Below, piece after piece: positions 24,034 through 32,888 of a DNA stretch of 64,000 nucleotides. The position numbers were made by a program, and so were the translations under genes. Origin of the DNA: Bacillus_I endophytica_A (GTDB taxonomy: Bacteria; Bacillota; Bacilli; Bacillales; Bacillaceae_H); assembly GCF_026790145.1 (NCBI RefSeq), contig NZ_JALAMS010000054.1, positions 62,001 to 126,000 of the forward strand, in the 5' to 3' direction. Each line of letters starts with the position of its first letter. Position 1 is the stretch's first letter. The notes under the pieces are model-generated. The model ran no database searches. It was not told the origin of the DNA and worked only from the letters and a program-made list of their open reading frames with translations.

Positions 24034-25419
24034 ATGAAAGAAACGATCCTAGAAAACAATGAAAGTCGGAAAAGAAAACTTATTTTAATTTTGGCCTTTG
24101 CAATGGTTATTTCAGTCATGAACTCAACGATGTTTAATATTGCTCTTCCAACGATTACAGAGGAATTTCACCTTCAGCCATCACAAGCAGGGTGGATTGT
24201 AACAGGTTATATTGTTGTATATGCAATTGGATCTGTTATGTTTGGAAAGCTTGCTGACAAGTATGAACTGAAAAATTTATTAACCGTTGGATTACTTATT
24301 TTTGCGGTTGGTTCATTAATCGGATTTTTAGCCCCGAGTTTTTGGTTTGTTTTAGCAGGCCGTATCTTGCAAGCTATGGGTGCTTCTGTTATGCCTGCTA
24401 CATCAATGATTATTCCAACTCGCTATTTTACACCTGAAACAAGAGGAAGAGCATTAGGAATTACATCATCTGCAACAGCGTTTGGAACAGCTGTCGGACC
24501 TATTGTGGCAGGGCTTGTTACAAACTTTATAAGCTGGCACTATCTTTTTGTAATTTCGCTTCTTATTCTTATTGCACTCCCATTCTTTCGAAGCTTCTTA
24601 GATAGTGAGGAAGAAAAAGTGAAAAGTAAGACAGATTTAATTGGAGCCTTTTTACTGGCAGGAACGCTTGCTTTTCTTCTGCTGGCCATTACACAAGGAT
24701 CTTTATTGCTTGCGTTTATTGGAATTGTTTTTTTTGCTTTATTTCTTTGGAGAATTCGTACAACAGAAAATCCATTTATTCAAGGTTCTTTATTTAAGAA
24801 TAGAAGCTTTTCAGCAGGACTTCTTGTTTCAGCTTTAAGTTCAGGAATTGGCTTTGGTATTCCATATCTCACCCCTTTATTACTTCAAGGAATCAATGGC
24901 TTGTCCCCATTATTAAGTGGGCTTGTTATGTTTCCTGGAGCTGTTTTAGCCGCTCTACTAGGGAGAAAAGGAGGTAAGTTAGCAGATCAGAAAGGAAATG
25001 GATTTGTCGCATATACAGCTTTATTATGCTTTTTCTTAGGCTATGGAGTTTTATCCATTATTGCAGGTTCATCTCCATATTTAATTATGGTTGTTCTTCT
25101 TCTTGCTTATGTTGGCCAAACGTTTATTCAAATCGCATTAGGAAACACTGTGTCGCGTTCACTTCCAAAAGAACAAGCAGGAGTAGGCATGGGGATTTTC
25201 ATGATGATGAATTTTATTGCTGGAGCAACGGCAACAACCTTAATTAGTAAAGCACTAGAAATTAAAGATGCAAGTCTTCAACTTAATCCATTCTTACTAG
25301 AACATAATAGCTTGAACTACAGTAATATTTATGCTGTTCTCACTGTCCTAATTGTGATTGTCACGCTTATTTATAGCAGTAACTTTAAGAGACGGAAGTC
25401 AGAAAGTTATGAAAATTAA
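24034..25419 (+). CDS. MFS drug efflux permease (DHA family, LmrB-like)
   Basis: 461 residues, 12-14 hydrophobic segments. Motif A of the family is present as VMFGKLADKYELKNLLTVGL, and motif C-like AFGTAVGPIVAGLVTNFISW. The N-terminal NSTMFNIALPTITEEFHLQP, then SQAGWIVTGYIVVYAIG, is typical of DHA2-type multidrug pumps (LmrB, EmrB). Its place behind qdoR-qdoI matches the LmrA/LmrB logic of flavonoid-induced export, so it may expel phenolic compounds. ATG 24034 follows GAGGG. Because a terminator separates it from qdoI, it depends on read-through or its own promoter. Closed by a hairpin at 25537-25574. Confidence 0.82.
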   Translation: MKETILENNESRKRKLILILAFAMVISVMNSTMFNIALPTITEEFHLQPSQAGWIVTGYIVVYAIGSVMFGKLADKYELKNLLTVGLLIFAVGSLIGFLAPSFWFVLAGRILQAMGASVMPATSMIIPTRYFTPETRGRALGITSSATAFGTAVGPIVAGLVTNFISWHYLFVISLLILIALPFFRSFLDSEEEKVKSKTDLIGAFLLAGTLAFLLLAITQGSLLLAFIGIVFFALFLWRIRTTENPFIQGSLFKNRSFSAGLLVSALSSGIGFGIPYLTPLLLQGINGLSPLLSGLVMFPGAVLAALLGRKGGKLADQKGNGFVAYTALLCFFLGYGVLSIIAGSSPYLIMVVLLLAYVGQTFIQIALGNTVSRSLPKEQAGVGMGIFMMMNFIAGATATTLISKALEIKDASLQLNPFLLEHNSLNYSNIYAVLTVLIVIVTLIYSSNFKRRKSESYEN

Positions 25420-25536
25420 TCAGGAATCAAAAGAGTAAACAAATTTTTATATAACAATAGTGATAACAATCGAGAAAAAGAAGAGATCATAGTCATTAAT
25501 TATAGAAATATCGTTTTTGTCGGAGTATTGTAAAAC

Positions 25537-25574
25537 AAAAAGCTTTTAAGGATGGTACCCCTTAAAAGCTTTTT
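25537..25574 (+). terminator. Terminator after the MFS gene
   Basis: Arms AAAAAGCTTTTAAGG and CCTTAAAAGCTTTTT with a short loop. Confidence 0.8.
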
Positions 25575-25706
25575 ATTTTGGATAATAAATTCGTGGCTTT
25601 TTACTTATAATATTTTCTGAAAATATATTGACATAATTTAATGATACATTATACGTTTATAAAGTTAGGATTATTTAAAAAGTTCATAAAAGGGGATGAA
25701 GATAAG

Positions 25707-26660
25707 ATGAAAAAGAAAATATACTTCAATCATGATGGCGGTGCCGATGATTTAGTGTCATTATTTTTATTACTACAGATGGAGAATGTGGAACTTACAG
25801 GCGTTTCTGTTATTCCAGCGGATTGTTATTTAGAACCTGCGATGTTTGCAAGTCGTAAAATAGTTGACCGTTTTGGTGACGGTAATCTAAGTGTAGCTGA
25901 ATCAAATTCACGCGGGAAAAACCCTTTTCCAAAAGACTGGCGTATGCACGCATTTTATGTTGACGCTCTACCTATCTTAAACGAATCTGGGAAAGTGGTA
26001 ACAAAAGTAGCGGATAAACCGGCGCATCTTCATCTAATAGAAACACTTTATGCAACTGAAGAAAAGACAACGTTACTATTTACAGGTCCACTAACAGACC
26101 TTGCTCGTGCATTAGACGAAGCACCTGAAATTGAGAAGAAAATTGAGCGACTTGTTTGGATGGGCGGAACGTTTCGTGAAGAGGGAAATGTTCATGAACC
26201 AGAACATGATGGAACAGCAGAATGGAACGTATTTTGGGACCCCGAAGCAGCTGGACGTGTTTGGGACAGCAGTATAGAGATTGATTTAGTCGCACTTGAA
26301 AGTACAAATCAAGTACCACTCACTTTAGATGTACGTGAGCGCTGGGCAGCGGAGCGTAAACATCTTGGCGTTGATTTTCTTGGTCAGTGCTACGCAATGG
26401 TGCCACCGCTTGTTCATTTTTCAACAAATTCAACTTATTATCTATGGGATGTGTTAACAACTGCGTTTGTTGGTAATCCTGAGCTTGTGAAAGTGGAGCG
26501 AATTAACAGCATCGTACATAGAGAGGGACCAAGCCAAGGGCGGACAGTTGAAACTTCTGATGGGCGACCTGTAAATGTAGTGTATGACGTTGATCGCGAT
26601 GCTTTCTTCGAATACATAACAGGATTAGCAAAGAAAGTGATGGAGGATGTTCCATGCTAG
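25707..26660 (+). CDS. Nucleoside hydrolase (IUNH family)
   Basis: 317 residues. The calcium-binding DGGADD motif near the N-terminus (FNHDGGADDLVSLFLLLQ), LLFTGPLTDLARALDEAPE and the WNVFWDPEAAGRVWDSSIEI block define the inosine/uridine-preferring hydrolase family, which cleaves the N-glycosidic bond of ribonucleosides to base and ribose. The usual DTDPGxDD is DGGADD here, a known subgroup variant. I start at ATG 25707; a longer frame begins 66 bases earlier without a good site. It overlaps the next nucleoside hydrolase by seven bases, giving a tandem pair in one operon. Confidence 0.85.
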   Translation: MKKKIYFNHDGGADDLVSLFLLLQMENVELTGVSVIPADCYLEPAMFASRKIVDRFGDGNLSVAESNSRGKNPFPKDWRMHAFYVDALPILNESGKVVTKVADKPAHLHLIETLYATEEKTTLLFTGPLTDLARALDEAPEIEKKIERLVWMGGTFREEGNVHEPEHDGTAEWNVFWDPEAAGRVWDSSIEIDLVALESTNQVPLTLDVRERWAAERKHLGVDFLGQCYAMVPPLVHFSTNSTYYLWDVLTTAFVGNPELVKVERINSIVHREGPSQGRTVETSDGRPVNVVYDVDRDAFFEYITGLAKKVMEDVPC

Positions 26661-27612
26661 AGAAAAAACGAGTTATTATTGATACAGATACAGCTGGTGA
26701 TGACACAATTTCAATCTTAATGGCTCTTCATTATTTTAAAGTTGAAGGAATTATGATAACAGGTGGTAACGTTCAATTTCAGCAACAAGTTGAAAATGCA
26801 CTTTACACCATTCAAGTTGGGGGGAAAAGCGGAAAAGTCCCTGTTTATAAAGGATGTGAAGGCCCAATAATGGGATTTGATGAAAGTCAACATCGAACAG
26901 TTGAAGATGTGCATGGAAAAGATGGAATGGGAGATTCGTTTTTTGAAAAAGCAATCCAGCCTCCTGAGGAAGGACATGCGGTAGATTTTCTTATTGAAAC
27001 CATTCATACAAATCCAGGAGAAATTCATTTATTAGCGATTGCGCCGTTAACAAATATTGCAATGGCAATAAAAAAAGATCCAGCTATCGTTCCTAAAATT
27101 CCTCATTTGTACATTATGGGTGGTACAAATGAGGAATTTTAGGAAATATTACACCAAGCGCAGAATATAATTTTTTTGTGGATCCTGAAGCAGCAAAAAT
27201 TGTGCTTCATTCAGGTATTCCTATTACAATGGTTGGTTGGGAAATGTGTACAAAGTATTCCATTATGGATGATAATGACCATCGTGAAATTGAAGCTCTT
27301 TCAACAAAGGGTGCGCAATTTTTCAAAGATGTAAATAAAGTAGTTATGAAATTTAATAAAAGCGTTCATAAGTTAAATGGAACAACTCATCCAGATACAT
27401 TACTAGCTGCTGTTGCAGCAAACGAAGGAATTATGACAGAGTCAAATCTATATCACGTAGATGTTGAAACAGTTGGTGAACTCACAAGAGGGTACAGTCT
27501 TGTGGATATTAATAATCGTTTAGAACGCTTCAAAAATGTAAGAGTTTGTGAATCTATTGATCGGAGTGCGTTTAAAGCAATGTTACTTGAGGTATTGCGT
27601 TCAATAGATTAG
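26654..27612 (+). pseudogene. Second nucleoside hydrolase (IUNH family), single-base frameshift
   Basis: The N-terminal part (VIIDTDTAGDDTISILMALH, then YFKVEGIMITGGN..., LLAIAPLTNIAMAIKKDPAI, LYIMGGTNEE) ends at a stop at 27142. The second half resumes in the next frame as GNITPSAEYNFFVDPEAAKI and runs to 27612. Adding one G in GAGGAATTTTAGG would read GGTNEGILGNITP and restore an intact protein of about 319 residues of normal family length. The lesion lies exactly in one arm of a perfect 21-bp inverted repeat (27092-27143). The gene starts inside the end of the upstream hydrolase, so the two were an operon. Either a true mutation or a sequence error. Confidence 0.85.
27092..27143. repeat. 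Perfect 21-bp inverted repeat inside the nucleoside hydrolase gene
   Basis: Arm 27092-27112 (begins CCTAAAATTCC) and arm 27123-27143 (ends GGAATTTTAGG) are exact reverse complements with a 10-base loop. It is within coding sequence and coincides with the frameshift. Confidence 0.97.
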
Positions 27613-27766
27613 CCTCCTTGTTGTAAATAGGGGCAGCATTTCAAATTCTAGTAAGTGTTGAATAGTATCCCAAACATATTATTTGGCAAGTATGGACAAA
27701 CTGTTTTACTATAAATATAAATAAGGATCAGCATATATTAGAAAGATAAATAAAGGAGGCAGTATA

Positions 27767-28459
27767 ATGAAAATTACATATTATGGCCAATCAACTATTA
27801 TCATCGAAACGAATGAAAAATCTCTTATTATCGATCCATTTATTAGCGGCAATGAAGCGGCAAAAGTGAGCGTTGAAGATATTAAAGCAGATGCTGTTCT
27901 TTTGACACACGCTCATGCAGATCATATCTTGGATGCAGCACCTATTTCTAAAGCAAATAATGCTCCAGTTGTTTCTAATCCAGAGTTGGCTGCATATATG
28001 TCTTGGAAAGGTGTAGAGAAAACAATTGGGATGAACATTGGAGGAACTTTAGATCTTGAGTTTGCAAAAGCAAAGATGACTCATGCTTTCCATAGTTCAG
28101 GTATTATTGATGAAGAGAATAAGAATATTCTTTATGGCGGCATGCCAAGTGGGTTTATTGTCGAAGCTGAAGGAAAAACAATTCTTCATGCTGGAGATAC
28201 TGGGCTTTTTGGGGACATGAAAATGATTGGAGACAGACATGATATTGATATCGCGTTTGTACCAATTGGTGACCATTATACAATGGGACCAGAAGATGCT
28301 GTACAAGCTGCTGAATGGTACCAAGCTAAATTAATTATTCCTATTCATTACAATACTTTTCCTGCTATTGAACAAGATGGAGATGCTTTTGTGAAAGCAT
28401 TGGAAGAGCGTGGCTTGAAAGGGAAAGTGCTTGAAGTTGGAGAAAGTGTAGAATTGTAA
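27767..28459 (+). CDS. ytkL: UPF0173 metal-dependent hydrolase (YtkL-like, metallo-beta-lactamase fold)
   Basis: 230 residues, cytoplasmic. The metallo-beta-lactamase metal motif is LLTHAHADHILDAAP (H-x-H-x-D-H); later ligands are His in MTHAFHSSG, Asp in LHAGDTGLFGDM and His in IIPIHYNTFPAI. Arrangement and length match the UPF0173 family (YtkL of B. subtilis; related to UlaG lactonases), whose substrate is unknown. ATG 27767 follows AAAGGAGG. Transcribed alone with an intrinsic terminator at 28491-28535. Confidence 0.9.
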   Translation: MKITYYGQSTIIIETNEKSLIIDPFISGNEAAKVSVEDIKADAVLLTHAHADHILDAAPISKANNAPVVSNPELAAYMSWKGVEKTIGMNIGGTLDLEFAKAKMTHAFHSSGIIDEENKNILYGGMPSGFIVEAEGKTILHAGDTGLFGDMKMIGDRHDIDIAFVPIGDHYTMGPEDAVQAAEWYQAKLIIPIHYNTFPAIEQDGDAFVKALEERGLKGKVLEVGESVEL

Positions 28460-28490
28460 TCAAATCAAAGACCTCTCAATGAAGTATAAT

Positions 28491-28535
28491 AAAAACACCT
28501 TTTTGTTAATAGAAGATAACAAAAAGGTGTTTTTT
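28491..28535 (+). terminator. Terminator after ytkL
   Basis: Arms AAAAACACCTTTTTGTT and AACAAAAAGGTGTTTTT around a ten-base loop. Confidence 0.85.
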
Positions 28536-28623
28536 AGTTGAGAAAAAGACGTAGAAAATAGTTTTCATGGTGAGCGAAGCTCTTTTTTTCTTGTGATTCA
28601 ATTGAAACCTTACCTATTGTTCG

Positions 28624-29316
28624 TTAAATATGAAAAACCCATACTACAATTGGGCCAAATATAGATCCAAGCAAAGCGCTTAGTGTCATAGATACAGAAC
28701 TCATCGAAACAGCTAATTCACCATACTCAATTGTTTTAGCAGTACCGAGCGCATGTGAGGCACTTCCGAACGCAATTCCTTTTCCAAGAAAGCTATGGAT
28801 ACGCACCCATTTTAAAATGGATGGCCCAATAACAACGCCAGAAATACCGGCAATCATGACAAAGACCGCTGTCATAGAAGGAACTCCGCCTAAACTTGTC
28901 GTAATTTGGATAGCTACAGGAGTTGTAATGGACTTTGGAAGAATTGATAAAATTAAATCGCGATTAATCCCAAATGCTTCTGCAAACAAGAGTCCGCTTA
29001 CCATTCCAAACAGCATGCCAATAAACACACCAGTAAAAATAGGGAAAATATTATTCATTAAAATTTTGCGGCTATTATAGAGTGGGTAAGCTAATGCTAC
29101 AACGCCAGGTCCAAGCAAAGAATTAATCCATTTGCCACCAACCATATAATTTTCATATGAAATGTGAAAAACTAATAGAAGTAAAACAATGGTGATCGTT
29201 GTTGTAATAACAGGAAGAAAAATAGGATATGAAAAACGCGTGTATAGTTTTGTCATGACTAAGTAAGCACTAATGGTTACTAGAATTATACTGATCGCGA
29301 TAAGTGTTTGTTGCAT
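28624..29316 (-). CDS. lrgB: LrgB/CidB family membrane protein (antiholin-like partner)
   Basis: 230 residues, seven or so membrane spans. LGPGVVALAYPLYNSRKIL, LPKSITTPVAIQITTSLGGV, PSMTAVFVMIAGISGVVIGP and GIAFGSASHALGTAKTIEYG are the family hallmarks. LrgAB/CidAB modulate murein hydrolase activity and autolysis in staphylococci, and in Bacillus a homologous pair exports pyruvate. It begins 31 bases inside lrgA, so both are co-translated. Named lrgB by family; which of the Lrg/Cid groups it belongs to cannot be decided by eye. Confidence 0.87.
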   Translation of the reverse strand: MQQTLIAISIILVTISAYLVMTKLYTRFSYPIFLPVITTTITIVLLLLVFHISYENYMVGGKWINSLLGPGVVALAYPLYNSRKILMNNIFPIFTGVFIGMLFGMVSGLLFAEAFGINRDLILSILPKSITTPVAIQITTSLGGVPSMTAVFVMIAGISGVVIGPSILKWVRIHSFLGKGIAFGSASHALGTAKTIEYGELAVSMSSVSMTLSALLGSIFGPIVVWVFHI

Positions 29317-29720
29317 TCTTTTCTCTTCTTTCGTTTTTTTGTTTTAGTTTCGATAAATTGACTAGCAACTCCAGCAGCAATCATCGTTATAATCGTACTC
29401 ATTATAACGACTATAAATAAGATACCGCCGCTAATGGAGAATAGAGATGGATAGTTGATAATACCGACCATAGAGGGGATAAATAATAACGGTAAAAAGG
29501 ACAATAAAAAACTTGCTCCATCTTCAACAACTTTAACAGGAACAATTTTGTATGATAAACAAATAATTAACAAAATAAGACCAATAATACTACCAGGAAT
29601 AGGGATATGAAAAAAGTGATGAAGAGCTTCTCCAACGATTGAAAAAACATATAAAATGATAATTTGTAAGATAATGCGTATTCCTTTCATAAGAAAAAGT
29701 TGTTCTTCCCTTAAGAACAA
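29286..29720 (-). CDS. lrgA: LrgA/CidA family holin-like membrane protein
   Basis: Core protein starts MKGIRIILQIIILYVFSIVG, with four membrane spans and the PIPGSIIGLILLIICLSYKI motif of LrgA/CidA, followed by SFLPLLFIPSMVGIINY. The basic tail KTKKRKKRKECNK is cytosolic. Two starts are possible: a TTG at 29720 four bases after a strong AAAGGAGG (29725-29732), or the ATG at 29690, which matches the family N-terminus but has only a distant site hidden in a hairpin. I extend to the TTG. It works together with LrgB in holin-like control of lysis or in small-acid export. The divergent MarR gene and double operator suggest its control. Confidence 0.82.
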   Translation of the reverse strand: MFLREEQLFLMKGIRIILQIIILYVFSIVGEALHHFFHIPIPGSIIGLILLIICLSYKIVPVKVVEDGASFLLSFLPLLFIPSMVGIINYPSLFSISGGILFIVVIMSTIITMIAAGVASQFIETKTKKRKKRKECNKHLSRSV

Positions 29721-29721
29721 C
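29694..29721 (-). promoter_or_regulatory. Terminator-like hairpin at the 5' end of lrgA
   Basis: On the minus strand GTTGTTCTT AAGGG AAGAACAAC is a perfect nine-pair stem with five-base loop, directly followed by TTTTT and then the ATG at 29690. It looks like an intrinsic terminator or attenuator in the leader or first codons. Confidence 0.55.
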
Positions 29722-29778
29722 CTGCCTCCTTTCAAAACATGATAAAAATCAAGATTCGCTTTATTTTCCATCTTTTTT

Positions 29779-29814
29779 CTTGTATGATACAAGTATATAG
29801 TTGTATTATACAAG
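29779..29814. promoter_or_regulatory. Two MarR-type operators between lrgA and marR
   Basis: CTTGTATGATACAAG (29779-29793) and GTTGTATTATACAAG (29800-29814) share the TTGTATnATACAA palindrome with centres 21 bases apart, i.e. two helical turns. They lie between the divergent lrgA and MarR-family genes. Confidence 0.75.
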
Positions 29815-29872
29815 TAGATCTTTATTTGTCAATAACGAACTGCAACAGAGCTATTCTTTTGGAGGGAATTCT

Positions 29873-30310
29873 GTGGAAAGAGAAAACAAAAAAGCAATTG
29901 AGCAGATTGAATATGAACTTACAACTTTTATAAGACGAGCGGTTTACAAAGATAACTCAGAAAATAAAATAGGGGACTTAGAGCGAGCTGTTTATTTATT
30001 ACTAAGGCAGTTAGAAGAGTTTGGACCAGCCCGTTTAACAACGTTGGCAGATTCTTTTAAATTAGATATTTCAACACTATCTAGACAAGCTTCTGCCGTA
30101 GAAGCTAAAGGGTTAATCTCCCGTTTTTCAGATCCTTCAGATCGGCGTGGGAGTTTATTTCAAATTACAGAGCTAGGGAAAGAAAAGCTTTTAGCGGATA
30201 AGAGAATGAGAATACAGCGCTATCAAGATATGTTGAAAGACTGGTCTAGTGAAGAACAAAAATTGTTTGGTGAGCTTTTAGTACGTTTAAACGAGGCATT
30301 TATTGATTAA
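29873..30310 (+). CDS. MarR-family transcriptional regulator
   Basis: 145 residues with the winged-helix core: ERAVYLLLRQLEEFGPARLT, TLADSFKLDISTLSRQASAV, then the wing SRFSDPSDRRGSLFQITELG. The DRR-G-S wing is classical MarR. GTG 29873 has GGAGGG at 29861-29866; the longer frame upstream would overlap the operators. It is divergent from lrgAB, with two palindromes between them, so it very likely controls both lrgAB and itself. Ligand unknown; no reactive cysteine is visible near the N-terminus as in OhrR. Confidence 0.85.
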   Translation: MERENKKAIEQIEYELTTFIRRAVYKDNSENKIGDLERAVYLLLRQLEEFGPARLTTLADSFKLDISTLSRQASAVEAKGLISRFSDPSDRRGSLFQITELGKEKLLADKRMRIQRYQDMLKDWSSEEQKLFGELLVRLNEAFID

Positions 30311-30490
30311 ACATCGTTATGAATAAACAAACTTTAATTGTATATATCAATACTTCCTAATATAAAGTTAATTTATCCTATATCAAGCAGGAGAGCGATT
30401 TTTTGTTGTAATGCCCCTTTAAGGTCAAAATGAAGAAATTCATCTCTTTATGTGAACTTATTCTAGAAATGCATTTCATTATAAATGTTA

Positions 30491-30528
30491 AAGCAAGCTC
30501 GTTCCTTTATAAAGGAACGAGCTTGCTT
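30491..30528. terminator. 38-bp perfect palindrome, bidirectional terminator
   Basis: Arms AAGCAAGCTCGTTCCTTTA and its exact complement meet without a loop base, followed by TTTTT on the plus strand. It ends one base from the LysE-gene stop. Confidence 0.75.
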
Positions 30529-30529
30529 T

Positions 30530-31105
30530 TTAGAAAATCGTAATAGCGGAATAAATGAGCAATAAACACATTACTATATTTATGGTCTTATTGTATTTGG
30601 AAAAAATCTTTTTAAAAGCCGATCCGAACACGGCCCATAATAGTAGTGCTACACAACCTATTACGATCGTTAAAGACATAAAAAAGAGGATCGTGATATT
30701 TGAACGACTATAAGGAAGTACGAACGTTGACATAGCCGTTAAAAAATACAATATACTTTTTACATTAAGAATTTGAAAGAATAGACCTGAAAAGAAAGAA
30801 GACTGATTATCAATACCTTCGTCCTTTCCCCCCTTAGAAAAAGCAATCTTCCATGCTAAATAGAGTAAATATACAGCTCCAACGACTTTAAAATAAGGTT
30901 CTATCATTGGCATCCATTTGTACAAACTTGTAGTTAATAATGAGGTCAAAATCCCTAGAACAATAAATCCTGAAAGTATACCAATGTTAAAAGGAAGAGA
31001 TCTTTTAAATCCAAATTTTCTTGCTTCATTCATCATCAAAAGATTACTTGGACCAGGTGTAATCGATGTAATAATGATATAGGAAAGGAATGCTGTAAAA
31101 TTCAT
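30530..31105 (-). CDS. LysE/RhtB-family amino-acid exporter
   Basis: 191 residues from ATG 31105, about six membrane spans. SITPGPSNLLMMNEARKFGFKRSL-type N-terminus (TPGP-N-L motif), AVYLLYLAWKIAFSKGG and the QILNVKSILYFLTAMSTFVL block are the LysE/RhtB signature, a family that exports amino acids or their analogues. GAGAGGAC precedes the chosen ATG. A LysR-type regulator is transcribed divergently with 140 bases in between, a usual arrangement (compare LysE/LysG), so the exporter is probably induced by its substrate through that regulator. Confidence 0.85.
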   Translation of the reverse strand: MNFTAFLSYIIITSITPGPSNLLMMNEARKFGFKRSLPFNIGILSGFIVLGILTSLLTTSLYKWMPMIEPYFKVVGAVYLLYLAWKIAFSKGGKDEGIDNQSSFFSGLFFQILNVKSILYFLTAMSTFVLPYSRSNITILFFMSLTIVIGCVALLLWAVFGSAFKKIFSKYNKTINIVMCLLLIYSAITIF

Positions 31106-31244
31106 TTCGTTAATCTGTCCTCTCAATAAAAAATAGTTGAATAAGTTACGTGACTTATTGTAATATGCATTTATCTATTAGTGAAATTGAAATTATAAAT
31201 AACTAATATCATTTTTTTGAATATATGAAAGGAGATTATGAAGG

Positions 31245-32117
31245 ATGGAAATAAGACAACTTCTCACTTTTCGAACGATTGTTGATGTTGGAAGTTATAC
31301 AAAGGCTGCTGCAAAATTAGGGTACACTCAGTCAACTATTACTTCTCATATTCAAGCGTTAGAAAGGGAGATTGGCGGAGAATTATTCACTTATGTTAAA
31401 CGAGAATTAAACTTAACCTCTTTAGGAAAAGAATTAATTCCTTTAGCTGATGAATTGTTGCAAACGTATAACCGTATAGCTCAAATGAAAAATCATAACA
31501 CAATAAGCGGAGAGTTAAAGATTGCTGCCCCTGAATCATTAACGATTTCTCGTCTAGGCCCTATTCTTAGAGAATATTCTAGTAAATATCCAGACGTTAA
31601 GATTATATTGAGTAACGGAACTTGCGGGAAAAATCAAAAGGACCTTATGAGTGGCTATGTTGACGTTGCTTTTATGATTTGGCCAGAGTTAGACGTAAAT
31701 GATTGTATTCATCATCAATTACACAAAGAAGAAATCGTTATAATAACGAGTCCAGATAAAAATCAACACTTTGATTATTATAAAAACAAAGAAACCACAG
31801 ACTTCTTTATTACAAATGAAAAAGGATGTAGCTATCGTTCTATGTTTGAAACATACCTTACTCATCATAAGCTTCCTAAATTTCAAACAATGGAACTGTG
31901 GAGTTTAGAAGCAATTAAGCAATCTGTAATAAGTGGGTTAGGGTTTGCTGTATTACCTTATGTTACAGTGAAAAATGAGGTTGAACAGGGGTTATTAAAT
32001 GTGATGAAGCACAATGAAAAATTCGAGCCTATTTACTCACACTTACTTGTCAAATCAAAGAAGTGGCAGGCTCCTGCAGTTGAAAAATTTATTGAGTTAA
32101 CATTAGAGGCTATATAG
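31245..32117 (+). CDS. LysR-family transcriptional regulator
   Basis: 290 residues. N-terminal winged helix: MEIRQLLTFRTIVDVGSYTK, AAAKLGYTQSTITSHIQALE, typical LysR spacing and the SQ(P/S)-type recognition helix. The rest is the two-lobed effector domain (GELKIAAPESLTISRLGPIL, VISGLGFAVLPYVTVKNEV). ATG 31245 has AAAGGAG ten bases upstream. It is divergent from the LysE-type exporter and likely activates it. The effector cannot be read from sequence. Confidence 0.87.
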   Translation: MEIRQLLTFRTIVDVGSYTKAAAKLGYTQSTITSHIQALEREIGGELFTYVKRELNLTSLGKELIPLADELLQTYNRIAQMKNHNTISGELKIAAPESLTISRLGPILREYSSKYPDVKIILSNGTCGKNQKDLMSGYVDVAFMIWPELDVNDCIHHQLHKEEIVIITSPDKNQHFDYYKNKETTDFFITNEKGCSYRSMFETYLTHHKLPKFQTMELWSLEAIKQSVISGLGFAVLPYVTVKNEVEQGLLNVMKHNEKFEPIYSHLLVKSKKWQAPAVEKFIELTLEAI

Positions 32118-32260
32118 ATTAATGAATAAGTGAAAAGGAATAGGAACGTAATGTTCATAAAAATCGCCTGACAATTTTTCCATGATTTGAGAAATAGGAA
32201 GTGCTTTCGAAAAAAGTAATATATAATAGGAGGAAACTTGTTGAAAGGAAATGTTTGCCG

Positions 32261-32794
32261 ATGTACGATCCAACTGTTTTTGATAATTTAAAAGTTGCAT
32301 TTGAAAACGAACTATATGACCTTGATAATCTTGAGGAGGAAATCACCATTGTTTCTCGTAAAGATACATTGGAAATGTCGATCATGGCAAAGGAATTTCG
32401 GCTAGGATTCCAGCTTTCTGATGAGCATGCGGTTACTGCGGAGGTGTGTTTGTACGCTTCCTTACAAGACCTCGCTAGTGAGATTTTAGAAGAGCCTAAC
32501 AGCAACCCGAGCTGCACGCTTCGTTTGTTCTTTTACGTAGACATCGATCGAAATAAGGTAGAAGCACAGTGTTCGAAAATTGAAAAAGGGCTCGGAGATA
32601 TTTGGACACAGCAAAACCCACCAAAGCAGACTTTGCAATATCAGTACGGCAGAGAAAAGACTATTCATAATACAATAGAAATCAATTTTGATCGTAAAAT
32701 AAACGAGAATCATATGGAAGATATTCCAAATGTGATTGAGCATATGCTTCATTCCTTAGAAATGTTAACAGATATATATAAAGAGGCTCTATAA
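32261..32794 (+). CDS. Conserved-looking hypothetical soluble protein
   Basis: I do not recognise this 177-residue protein. It begins MYDPTVFDNLKVAFENELYD, is acidic, has no membrane segment or signal peptide, and alternates helical acidic stretches (NLEEEITIVSRKDTLEMSIM) with strand-like ones (SCTLRLFFYVDIDRN). The C-terminus HMEDIPNVIEHMLHSLEMLT is a likely helix. ATG 32261 with AAAGGA upstream seems best; an ATG at 32201 in the same frame would span a better-looking AGGAGG (32228-32234) whose downstream TTG is out of frame. Alone between LysR and GNAT genes. Confidence 0.55.
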   Translation: MYDPTVFDNLKVAFENELYDLDNLEEEITIVSRKDTLEMSIMAKEFRLGFQLSDEHAVTAEVCLYASLQDLASEILEEPNSNPSCTLRLFFYVDIDRNKVEAQCSKIEKGLGDIWTQQNPPKQTLQYQYGREKTIHNTIEINFDRKINENHMEDIPNVIEHMLHSLEMLTDIYKEAL

Positions 32795-32888
32795 TATGCT
32801 TTTTAAGTACTAGTACACTTACTTTATATATTGATGTGGGAAAGCGTAAAAGTGATGAAACGCTTGACTGCTAAAGGAGGCATCTCAA

